Source: a bacterium (lineage in GTDB: Bacteria > JACRDZ01 > JAJRWM01). Taken from it: a stretch of 6,381 nt of DNA. The position numbers and the translations under genes are program-made. The stretch covers positions 1 through 6,381 of the forward strand of contig JAJRWM010000026.1 in NCBI GenBank assembly GCA_024276815.1, read 5' to 3'. Positions 1 through 6,255 of this stretch are shown in pieces; position 1 is the first letter of the stretch, and each line of letters starts with the position of its first letter. The notes beneath the pieces are model-generated. The model ran no database searches. It was not told the DNA's origin and saw only the letters and a program-made list of their open reading frames with translations.

Positions 1-1
1 A

Positions 2-703
2 CTCAGCAAGGTCGCAACGCTGGTTTTAGATGAAGCGGACACGATGTTTGATATGGGATTCATTAATGACGTGGAAAGAATCATCAAGGTATGTCCCAAA
101 GCCCGGCAAACCCTCCTGTTCTCCGCGACGATTACCCGCGAGGTAAACTCCCTGGCTAAAAGACATACTCAAAACGCGGTTAAAATTTTCACCGAGTCCT
201 ATGTCGATCCCCTGAAACTGACCCAGGTCTGTTATGATGTCTCAAGCAAAGCAAAATTCCCCTTGTTAGTTCATTTACTGCGGAATGAGGACACTGAACT
301 GTCCATGGTTTTTTGCAATACCCGCAGGAATACGGATCAGGTCGTCAGGAAATTAAAACAGGCGGGAATTCCCGCGAAAGCGATTCACGGCGGCTTCTCC
401 CAGAGCAAGCGGAAGCAGGCTATCAGTCATTTCCACTCCCAAAAAGTGTCCGTTCTGATCTGTACTGATGTCGCGGCCAGAGGTCTGGACATAAACGGCG
501 TTTCTCACGTCTTCAACTATGACATTCCCAAGGACGGCAAGCAGTATATCCACCGGATAGGCCGAACTGCCAGGGCCGGGAAAGAGGGTAAGGCGATCAA
601 TATCCTCTCGAAAAAGGATGAGGATAATTTCTCCCGGGTTGTTTGGGAGAACGCCCTGGTTATTGATAAAAAGGAATTACCGGACCTGATGAAGTCTCAC
701 TAA
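2..703 (+). CDS. DEAD-box ATP-dependent RNA helicase, 3' part (5' end outside window)
   Basis: This is the C-terminal 233 residues of an ATP-dependent RNA helicase that unwinds or remodels RNA in the cytoplasm. The reading frame is open from base 2, so the start lies upstream; the internal ATG at 44 falls inside the Walker B region and is not a real start. Visible motifs, numbered from the first visible residue, are motif II DEAD at 10-13, motif III SAT at 41-43, motif IV (VFCNT) near 103-107, motif V (TDVAARGLD) near 155-163 and motif VI (HRIGRTAR) near 184-191. Motifs Q, I (Walker A), Ia and Ib are missing only because of the window edge. The protein ends about 40 residues after motif VI, without the long basic tail of many RhlE, RhlB or CshA proteins, so it is a minimal two-RecA-domain helicase. 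The exact subfamily is not resolved. A 239-nt gap separates it from the exosortase, and I see no functional link between the two. Confidence 0.95.
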   Translation, partial: LSKVATLVLDEADTMFDMGFINDVERIIKVCPKARQTLLFSATITREVNSLAKRHTQNAVKIFTESYVDPLKLTQVCYDVSSKAKFPLLVHLLRNEDTELSMVFCNTRRNTDQVVRKLKQAGIPAKAIHGGFSQSKRKQAISHFHSQKVSVLICTDVAARGLDINGVSHVFNYDIPKDGKQYIHRIGRTARAGKEGKAINILSKKDEDNFSRVVWENALVIDKKELPDLMKSH

Positions 704-730
704 AGCAAAACACAAGTCAGTATAATTTAT

Positions 731-768
731 GGGGGGAGATCTTTTTGATTACCAAAGCAGCTCCCCCC
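731..768 (+). terminator. GC-rich hairpin after the helicase gene, possible terminator
   Basis: GGGGGGAG at 731-738 pairs perfectly with CTCCCCCC at 761-768. Inside this 8-bp stem, CTTT (741-744) can pair with AAAG (754-757) across a small internal loop, leaving a 9-nt apical loop. It starts 27 nt after the helicase stop codon, where a terminator would be expected. The downstream strand is TTACCCCCTTCC rather than a run of T, so it is not a classical intrinsic terminator. It could stabilise the mRNA 3' end, be a factor-assisted terminator, or be a dispersed repeat. The structure is seen in the sequence; the role is inferred. Confidence 0.4.
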
Positions 769-870
769 TTACCCCCTTCCAAAACACTTTAGTAAAAGAA
801 GGATTACCTCTGTTCGTAAAAAGCTCTGACAATCCATCCACCACCCTTCGCATTACTGGCGCACGCTTGG

Positions 871-899
871 TTGACGTTTGCCAAAATTAGCGATAGATG
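871..899 (+). promoter_or_regulatory. Candidate sigma-70-type promoter for the exosortase operon
   Basis: TTGACG at 871-876 matches the -35 consensus at five of six positions. After a 17-nt spacer, TAGATG at 894-899 matches the -10 consensus at four of six. Transcription would start near 906, giving a leader of about 37 nt before the exosortase ATG at 943. The AT-rich stretch just downstream (TATTATATTAAAT, 901-913) would help melting. The -10 is weak, so this is a candidate only. Confidence 0.35.
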
Positions 900-912
900 T
901 TATTATATTAAA

Positions 913-928
913 TATGTTTTTAAACATA
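913..928. promoter_or_regulatory. 16-nt palindrome, candidate operator before the exosortase gene
   Basis: TATGTTT (913-919) and AAACATA (922-928) form a perfect 7-bp inverted repeat around a TT centre. It lies just downstream of the predicted transcription start, 4 nt before the AAGGA ribosome binding site and 14 nt before the start codon. A dyad of this size and place could bind a dimeric repressor. In RNA it could form only a tight, AT-rich hairpin with a 2-nt loop, so a DNA site is more likely. The regulator is unknown. Confidence 0.35.
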
Positions 929-942
929 AATTAAGGACTTGA

Positions 943-1791
943 ATGCTTAAGTTAATCATAGATCCACTTTATCAGCTTGTCATTTCGGGAATGGTCATTA
1001 TCGCGATCTACTTCCCCATGCTCACCAAACTGGTTCATCAGTGGAGTACCGATGAGAACTATTCTCACGGCTTTATCATCCCGGTCATCAGCGTCTACCT
1101 GATCTATGCAAAAAGAGAAAAACTGAAACAACTGGCGGTTGAGCAGGCGGTCGGCGGTCTGGTGATTACCGCTCTGGGTATGATGATCTACATCATCGGC
1201 GTGATCGGCGCGGACCTGTTTACCCAGCGCTTCAGTTTTTTAACCATCCTGGTTGGCTCCATTATCTGTCTCCTGGGATACAAGGTATTTAAAGAGATCT
1301 CCTTCCCGATATTTTACCTGTTGTTTATGATTCCCTTGCCTTACGTTATTTTCTACGCCATCGCCGCTCCCCTCAAACTCTTTGCCGCCAACGCCTCGGT
1401 CGCCATACTGAAAGAGGCGGGTTTGCCGATCATGAATCGGGGACACATGATTTATATGCCGCCGGACATAAAACTGGCTGTCGCCTACGCCTGTAGCGGA
1501 TTAAGAAGCCTTATCTCCCTGACGGCCCTGGGCGCGGTTTTCGGCTATTACACCCAGACCAAGCTCTGGAAGAGATTGTTTGTTTTCGGCGTGACGGTGC
1601 CTATTGCCATAATCTCGAATATCATCCGGATTATGAGCGCCTGCTTGCTCGCTTTTGTTTACGGCGAGGAAGTGGCGACCGGGTTCCTGCATGACTTTTC
1701 CGGCGTCGTTGTTTTTGCGGTTGCTGTCTTTCTGTTAACGGTTATTGGAGGTCTGCTATGGGAAAAAAGCCCATCCACTTCTTCATCCTGA
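943..1791 (+). CDS. Exosortase (PEP-CTERM sorting membrane protease/transpeptidase)
   Basis: This 282-residue integral membrane protein belongs to the exosortase/archaeosortase family. Members cleave, and probably transfer, proteins carrying a C-terminal sorting tail (motif, transmembrane helix, basic cluster) at the inner membrane. The conserved N-terminal signature is visible as W34, D37 and YSHGF at 40-44, followed by about eight hydrophobic segments. The catalytic signature ACSGLRS (183-189) gives the presumed nucleophile Cys184 with Arg188; a second conserved Arg229 lies in SNIIRI, and His250 lies before the last membrane helix. All key residues are present and the length is normal for a stand-alone exosortase, without a fused EpsI domain. 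The ATG at 943 has AAGGA (933-937) 5 nt upstream. The gene overlaps the next by 34 nt, so its last residues (EKSPSTSSS) are encoded within the start of the epsI-like gene. The exosortase subclass (XrtA, XrtD and so on) cannot be assigned by eye, so I give no symbol. Confidence 0.93.
   Translation: MLKLIIDPLYQLVISGMVIIAIYFPMLTKLVHQWSTDENYSHGFIIPVISVYLIYAKREKLKQLAVEQAVGGLVITALGMMIYIIGVIGADLFTQRFSFLTILVGSIICLLGYKVFKEISFPIFYLLFMIPLPYVIFYAIAAPLKLFAANASVAILKEAGLPIMNRGHMIYMPPDIKLAVAYACSGLRSLISLTALGAVFGYYTQTKLWKRLFVFGVTVPIAIISNIIRIMSACLLAFVYGEEVATGFLHDFSGVVVFAVAVFLLTVIGGLLWEKSPSTSSS
1747..1751 (+). promoter_or_regulatory. Ribosome binding site of the epsI-like gene, inside the exosortase gene
   Basis: GGAGG at 1747-1751 lies 6 nt before the ATG at 1758, all within the exosortase coding sequence. 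It is the strongest Shine-Dalgarno match in the window and fixes the start of the overlapping gene. Ribosomes translating the exosortase pass over it, which suggests coupled translation of the two partners. Confidence 0.75.
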
Positions 1792-2402
1792 TAACAATGC
1801 TGGTGGTCGGCGGCCTGTATGTCAACGCACTGGCCAAGAGGGATGACGCCTATGTTGGGAAAATAATCCTGGAGCAGTTCCCGAAGCGGGTGGGGAACTG
1901 GCAGGGAGTTGATGTCGCTATCGGTGACGACGCCCTCAAGATACTAAAAGCCGACGCCGTGCTTTTTCGCCAATATACCAACCCGGCCGGAGAAATGATC
2001 TCGTTCTACGCCAGTTATCACCGCAGCCAGAAAGAAGGCCAGTTAATTCATTCGCCCAAAAATTGCTATCCCGGCGCGGGCTGGGAGATTCTCGAAGATG
2101 AAATCACCGAACTGACTTTGAGTCAGGGAGTGAAACTGCCGGTCAACAAACTGGTGGTGAGCCGGGGCCCTACCCGGCAACTGGTTTTATATTGGTACCA
2201 GTCGCCGGGCACGATTGTCGCCAGCGACTACGCTCAGCGTCTCTATATGATTAAAGACTCCATAACCAAAGGGCGCACCGACGGCTCGCTGGTCAGGGTG
2301 TCAACCGCCGTGGGCGAGAACAATGTCGAAGAAACCTTCGAAAAAGAGAAACAATTTCTGGAATTGTTTTATCCCAAACTGTTAGAATATCTGCCACAAT
2401 AA
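1758..2402 (+). CDS. EpsI family protein, exosortase-associated (DUF3485-like)
   Basis: This 214-residue protein has one N-terminal membrane anchor (about residues 7-25, after a GKK start) and a domain predicted to lie outside the inner membrane. It matches the EpsI family, which is found next to, or fused to, exosortases in exopolysaccharide and PEP-CTERM loci. Family marks are GNW at 46-48, a Y-x-x-Y-x-x-S pattern near 84-90, the signature HSPKNCYPGAGW at 98-109 with a conserved Cys103, and a late RTDGSLVR stretch at 173-180. The biochemical role of EpsI is not established; it is thought to assist the exosortase or the processing of its substrates. Length is normal and no part is missing. 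The start is set by GGAGG at 1747-1751. The 34-nt overlap with the exosortase gene and the 25-nt gap to glmS place it in the middle of one operon. Confidence 0.88.
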   Translation: MGKKPIHFFILITMLVVGGLYVNALAKRDDAYVGKIILEQFPKRVGNWQGVDVAIGDDALKILKADAVLFRQYTNPAGEMISFYASYHRSQKEGQLIHSPKNCYPGAGWEILEDEITELTLSQGVKLPVNKLVVSRGPTRQLVLYWYQSPGTIVASDYAQRLYMIKDSITKGRTDGSLVRVSTAVGENNVEETFEKEKQFLELFYPKLLEYLPQ

Positions 2403-2427
2403 TAAATAACTTTACGAGGCTGCTAAT

Positions 2428-4257
2428 ATGTGTGGAATTATAGGCTATATTGGCGAGAGGGAAGTAGCGCAGGTTCTGTTTGAGGGCTTGCAGCGTCTGG
2501 AGTACCGGGGGTATGATTCGGCCGGGATCGCTGTTTATGACGAGGACGAGTTAACGGTTATCCGCAGTGAAGGCAAACTGATTAATCTCTGGCACCGGTT
2601 AAAAAAGGAAACCTTGCGAGGCAAAATCGGGATAGGTCACACCCGCTGGGCGACCCATGGACGTCCCAGCGAGGAGAACTCGCATCCTCATACTGACTGC
2701 CACGGTAAGCTGGTCGTGGTGCATAACGGAATCATCGAAAACTACCTCTCGTTAAGGGAGAAGCTCTTGGAAGACGGCCACGTCTTTCGCTCGGAAACGG
2801 ATACGGAGGTGATCGTCCATTTAATTGAACAGCATTTTGACGGCAACCTTGAAGAAGCCGTACGCGAGACGCTCACGGAAGTAAAGGGAGCTTACGCGCT
2901 GGGCGTTATCTCAGCCGAAGACCCGGGTAAAATAGTGGCGGCCAGGTGTGACAGTCCTCTGATCCTGGGGGTTGGGGAAGACGAGTATTTTATCGCCTCT
3001 GATTTCCCGGCTATCCTCAATTACACCCGTTCAGTCATTTTCCTTGATAATCACGAGATGGCGGTCATTACCGACAAGGGTATCAAGGTTATGAATACGC
3101 AGGGAGAACCGCTGGAAAAGCCGGTCAGCCAGGTTGAGTGGAACCCGGTTCAGGCGGAAAAAGGCGGTTTCAAACACTTCATGCTCAAAGAGATTCACGA
3201 GCAGCCCAGGGTCGTCGAGGATACCATTAGGGGGCGTCTGGAGGAGGACCTGTCGGAAGTGTTTCTGGATGGCTTGAACCTCTCTGATGAAGAGCTGAAT
3301 AACTTTGACCGGATCGTAATCCTGGCTTGCGGCACCTCCTGGCACGCCGGGCTGGTGGGCAAGTTTTTGCTGGAAGAATATGCCCGGCTACCGGTGGAAG
3401 TGGATATCGCTTCCGAGTTCCGTTACCGGGACCCGATCATTAACGAGAAAACCCTGCTGCTCGCGATTTCCCAGTCCGGCGAGACCGCGGACACTTTGGC
3501 GGCGGTGCGGGAAAGCCAGAGAAAAGGCGGCAAGGTGATAGCGGTCACCAACGTCGTGGGCAGTTCCATCCCGCGTGAAAGCGACGGTTTGCTGTATACC
3601 CATGCCGGCCCGGAAATTGGCGTCGCCTCGACCAAAGCGTTCACCGCTCAACTGGTGGCGATTTATCTTTTTACCGTGAAAATGGGCCGGGTGAAGGGCT
3701 TGATTCCCCCAGCCCAGGCCCAGGAGATGATCTCTGAATTAAGAAAAATTCCCCGCCACCTGGAAACGATCCTCGAACATAATGAATATATTCAGGAACT
3801 GGCCCGCAAGTATTTCAAGAAACGTGATTTTCTCTATCTGGGACGGGGCATCAATTATCCCATAGCGCTGGAAGGCGCTTTAAAGCTCAAGGAAATCTCC
3901 TATATTCACGCTGAGGGTTATCCGGGGGGGGAAATGAAACATGGCCCGATAGCTCTCATTGATGAAAACCTGCCGGTCGTTTGTATCGCCACGCGCGACC
4001 GGGTATATGAAAAAACAGTGTCCAATATTGAGGAAGTCAAGGCTCGCGACGGCATTATCATCGCTATCGCCAATTTTGAAGATACCGAGATTAAAAGTAA
4101 AACCAGTGAGATAATCTATGTCCCCAAAACGAGTGAAGCGCTTTCACCGATTCTGAATAATGTTCCCTTGCAACTCCTGGCTTATCATATCGCTGTCCGA
4201 TTAGGCGCCGATGTCGATCAGCCGCGCAATCTGGCCAAAAGCGTCACTGTTGAGTAA
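2428..4257 (+). CDS. glmS: Glutamine--fructose-6-phosphate aminotransferase (isomerizing)
   Basis: This cytoplasmic enzyme makes glucosamine-6-phosphate and glutamate from fructose-6-phosphate and glutamine, the first committed step to UDP-GlcNAc. It has 609 residues, the same as E. coli GlmS. The N-terminal class II glutamine amidotransferase domain (about 1-235) begins MCGIIGYIG, so Cys2 becomes the N-terminal nucleophile after Met removal; HTRWATHG (71-78), HNG (99-101) and SETDTEV (122-128) line the glutaminase site. Two SIS sugar-isomerase domains follow: CGTS (301-304), SQSGET (348-353) and STKAFT (401-406) bind the sugar phosphate; Glu489 and His505 are catalytic; the C-terminal tail [11 protein letters not shown] carries the conserved Lys604. 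The ATG has GAGG (2416-2419) 8 nt upstream and lies 25 nt after the epsI-like gene, so it is probably cotranscribed. No glmS ribozyme fits in that gap. One small oddity is PGGE at 499-502, where PAGE is commonly seen. A run of eight G encodes it (3924-3931), but the frame is intact. Confidence 0.98.
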   Translation: MCGIIGYIGEREVAQVLFEGLQRLEYRGYDSAGIAVYDEDELTVIRSEGKLINLWHRLKKETLRGKIGIGHTRWATHGRPSEENSHPHTDCHGKLVVVHNGIIENYLSLREKLLEDGHVFRSETDTEVIVHLIEQHFDGNLEEAVRETLTEVKGAYALGVISAEDPGKIVAARCDSPLILGVGEDEYFIASDFPAILNYTRSVIFLDNHEMAVITDKGIKVMNTQGEPLEKPVSQVEWNPVQAEKGGFKHFMLKEIHEQPRVVEDTIRGRLEEDLSEVFLDGLNLSDEELNNFDRIVILACGTSWHAGLVGKFLLEEYARLPVEVDIASEFRYRDPIINEKTLLLAISQSGETADTLAAVRESQRKGGKVIAVTNVVGSSIPRESDGLLYTHAGPEIGVASTKAFTAQLVAIYLFTVKMGRVKGLIPPAQAQEMISELRKIPRHLETILEHNEYIQELARKYFKKRDFLYLGRGINYPIALEGALKLKEISYIHAEGYPGGEMKHGPIALIDENLPVVCIATRDRVYEKTVSNIEEVKARDGIIIAIANFEDTEIKSKTSEIIYVPKTSEALSPILNNVPLQLLAYHIAVRLGADVDQPRNLAKSVTVE

Positions 4258-4280
4258 AACGTAAGAAATGACGATAATGC

Positions 4281-4289
4281 TGGTATAAT
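4281..4289 (+). promoter_or_regulatory. Extended -10 promoter element for the membrane glycosyltransferase gene
   Basis: TGGTATAAT at 4281-4289 is a perfect extended -10 (TGnTATAAT) located 23 nt after the glmS stop. No good -35 lies 16-18 nt upstream, as is typical for extended -10 promoters. Transcription would start near 4296, giving a leader of about 160 nt before the ATG at 4454. This suggests the downstream gene can be expressed separately from the exosortase-epsI-glmS run. Confidence 0.5.
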
Positions 4290-4306
4290 GAACCAGGCGG
4301 TCGTTC

Positions 4307-4395
4307 AGGACGATTACCCCGGTCCTCCCCCCCAAGTTTAATGAGCGCGGCGTTTTGTCTGAAAAGCGTCTTTAATTTTGGGAGAGTGGTTTCCC
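4307..4395 (+). other. Leader region before the membrane glycosyltransferase gene, with two small hairpins
   Basis: Two short inverted repeats lie in the predicted 5' leader. AGGAC (4307-4311) pairs with GTCCT (4322-4326) over a 10-nt loop and is followed by a run of seven C (4327-4333). GGGAGA (4380-4385) pairs with TTTCCC (4390-4395), including one G-T pair, over a GTGG loop. Neither is followed by a T-run, so neither is a convincing terminator for glmS. I recognise no known riboswitch or T-box. Confidence 0.25.
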
Positions 4396-4453
4396 GTTGT
4401 CCTGAGGAATTTTACGGTTGCCCATTATGGGTGTCAAGGAGCGGCGGGACAAA

Positions 4454-6118
4454 ATGAGAAACCCGATCATCACCAAGGTCCTCGAAACCGGCGGGAAACA
4501 TCAGAAGGCGCTTGTCTTTACCGCTCTGGCGTTACTTGGCGTCTTAACCTTCGGCCGCTTTGCCGGGAATTATTTCACCTCTGAAGATTTCACCTATTTA
4601 TATAACTCGATTATCGCGCCCGGCTATTCCTCTTTTTTTTTAAATAATCCGGCCGGCGGGGTCTTAAACGGGCGTTTTTTACCATTGTTGATGTGTTTTT
4701 ACCGGCTGGGCAACCAGTTGTTTGGTCTTAATCCGGCTGGCTTTCATGTTTGCGTTTTAGTTGTTCATATTCTGAACAGTTTTCTGGTTTATTTGATTAG
4801 TCGCGAGCTTACCGGGAAAAAACGGCTGGCCTTCATTATCGCGGCGATCCATGTTACCTTTTCTCTGCATGTGACCGCTGTCTTCTGGTTAAGTTGCGCC
4901 AACTTTGTCTTAGCGGCTTTCGCTTACCTGCTGTCCTTTTATTTGTTTATCAGGTATCTCAAAAGCCTGAAGGGTGTTTATTATTTCTTTTTTGTCGTCT
5001 TTTTCGCTGTCAGCATTCTGTTGCACGAAATCGCCTACACTCTGCCACTTTTATGCCTGCTCTACCCGCTGATTTTTCCTCCCGGGTATAAAGCGTTGAA
5101 ACGTTTAGACAACATTATGTTTTTAATGATGCCGCCTTTAGCGGTGTATCTGGTAGTCTTTTACGTCCAGATGAGCGCCGGTTCCACCCTGGGGCTGGTA
5201 GGCGCCAAAGCTATGACGCTGTGGCGCAATCCCGGTTTGTTACTGCTCAAACCGTTCCTGGGGATGTCTGTCATGCTGGCGCCGGAAATTTCCTCCGCCA
5301 ACTGGTTTTTTAATATTATTCGCTATGCCGGCGTTCTGGTTGATAATTATCCCGGAATCGCTCAGCTTCTCTTTTTAGGGATTGTGTCCCTGGGTTTTCT
5401 CAACCGGGCGGCCCGTTTCGGAATATTATTCTACCTGATTACCAGTTTCATGCTACATTTTGCCACTTTTGGTTCGCTGAACAACTATTACCTGGCTTCC
5501 ATCGGCTATTTGATCTTCGGCGTCAGCGTGCTCGCTCATCTGGTTGGCCTGCTGATCCGTGATAAACGGGTATTTCGTCTGCTGTGCGCCCTTTTCCTGA
5601 TGCTGGTGGTGAGCGTCAATATTCTGGTGGTCCAGGGACGGGGAGCAAGCTGGCGGGCGGGGGGAGCAATTGCCCGAAGCGTCCTGGAAAAAGTGAAAAA
5701 CAAGTATCCCGTCTTACCCTCCGGGGCACAGATATTTCTGTACGATGTTCCGGCGGTTGATTATCGAGCCAAGGTTAATATTTTCCGCTTCCGAACAATT
5801 AACGACGCCATCAAGCTTAGCTACCAGGACCCCTCGGTCTCCGCCTACATTATCAAGACGAACCAGATATATCTGAATCCCCGCACCCTGGCGGTTAACG
5901 GCGGTTATTTATATCTTCCCTACAATCAACTGCTTGATTTGACCGACAACCCCCAGATTATCCGCCTCTTTAGTAATTTAAAAAGGCCTTCCTTTATTTT
6001 TAAACATAGTTTTCCCACCCGCAACAAGTTTTATTTCCGTTATGCCAACGGCAATCTCAACGAAATAAAAATCAAGCGGCCCATCGATTTCTCCCGTCTT
6101 TATGAAATCAACCTGTAG
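4454..6118 (+). CDS. Polytopic membrane protein, probable GT-C-type glycosyltransferase
   Basis: This is a 554-residue protein (566 if it starts at the TTG at 4418) with about 10-12 hydrophobic segments and a soluble C-terminal region of about 160 residues. The layout fits GT-C glycosyltransferases, which use lipid-linked sugars on the outer face of the inner membrane. Supporting marks, numbered from the ATG, are a first helix at about 19-35 followed by an acidic pair E44-D45 in the first external loop (the usual metal/substrate site), then GRFLPLL (73-79), a GLNPAGFH...VHILN stretch (91-108), H139...AVFWLS (142-147) and LLHEIA (189-194). This order resembles the PMT/TMTC-like families. The tail after about residue 395 resembles the small soluble domain of such proteins. 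The ATG at 4454 is preferred because it leaves a short basic cytoplasmic tail before helix 1; AAGGAG (4436-4441) lies 12 nt upstream, somewhat far. The TTG at 4418 has GAGGA (4404-4408) 9 nt upstream and remains possible. Donor and acceptor are unknown; the neighbours suggest surface glycan or glycoprotein work. Confidence 0.7.
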   Translation: MRNPIITKVLETGGKHQKALVFTALALLGVLTFGRFAGNYFTSEDFTYLYNSIIAPGYSSFFLNNPAGGVLNGRFLPLLMCFYRLGNQLFGLNPAGFHVCVLVVHILNSFLVYLISRELTGKKRLAFIIAAIHVTFSLHVTAVFWLSCANFVLAAFAYLLSFYLFIRYLKSLKGVYYFFFVVFFAVSILLHEIAYTLPLLCLLYPLIFPPGYKALKRLDNIMFLMMPPLAVYLVVFYVQMSAGSTLGLVGAKAMTLWRNPGLLLLKPFLGMSVMLAPEISSANWFFNIIRYAGVLVDNYPGIAQLLFLGIVSLGFLNRAARFGILFYLITSFMLHFATFGSLNNYYLASIGYLIFGVSVLAHLVGLLIRDKRVFRLLCALFLMLVVSVNILVVQGRGASWRAGGAIARSVLEKVKNKYPVLPSGAQIFLYDVPAVDYRAKVNIFRFRTINDAIKLSYQDPSVSAYIIKTNQIYLNPRTLAVNGGYLYLPYNQLLDLTDNPQIIRLFSNLKRPSFIFKHSFPTRNKFYFRYANGNLNEIKIKRPIDFSRLYEINL

Positions 6119-6255
6119 TAATATTATGGTTGGGAGCAGAGAGAGAGAGCCACCCGTAACGCCGCTAAAGCGTTTATAGTAGTTATTAACCAAAATTTGT
6201 CATGTTCATGTTTTAAGAATCCGATTTCGGTGTTTCCTGGTTTATATAGTACCTA
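6119..6255. other. Intergenic gap between convergent genes
   Basis: This 137-nt stretch lies between the glycosyltransferase stop and the stop of a minus-strand gene. It contains the (AG)6 tract and a weak 5-bp inverted repeat, AACGC (6158-6162) with GCGTT (6170-6174), followed by TTATAGTAGTTATT. A bidirectional terminator would be expected here, but the stem is too short to call. I see no convincing RNA gene. Confidence 0.4.
6138..6149. repeat. (AG)6 dinucleotide repeat
   Basis: Six perfect AG units lie 20 nt after the stop codon of the membrane glycosyltransferase gene, in the short gap between two convergent genes. It is a simple sequence tract with no visible role. Confidence 0.6.

Noticed and set aside
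857-882. Sigma-54 promoter (TGGC...TTGG and TGG...TTTGCC), which would fit reported RpoN control of PEP-CTERM genes
   Set aside because: In both placements the GG and GC elements are not at the required 10-nt spacing; they are off by one or lack the GC.
901-906. TATTAT as the -10 partner of TTGACG at 871
   Set aside because: The spacer would be 24 nt, well beyond the 16-18 nt that works.
2403-2427. glmS ribozyme upstream of glmS
   Set aside because: Only 25 nt separate the epsI-like stop from the glmS start, far too short for the ribozyme, and no catalytic core is visible within the end of the upstream gene.
3031-3651. Minus-strand open frames of 73-104 codons inside glmS
   Set aside because: They are antiparallel shadows of a fully conserved gene, with no ribosome binding sites and no recognisable domains.
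4378-4584. 68-codon plus-strand frame overlapping the start of the GT-C-like gene
   Set aside because: It overlaps the better supported membrane protein frame, and its composition is that of a shifted reading of it.
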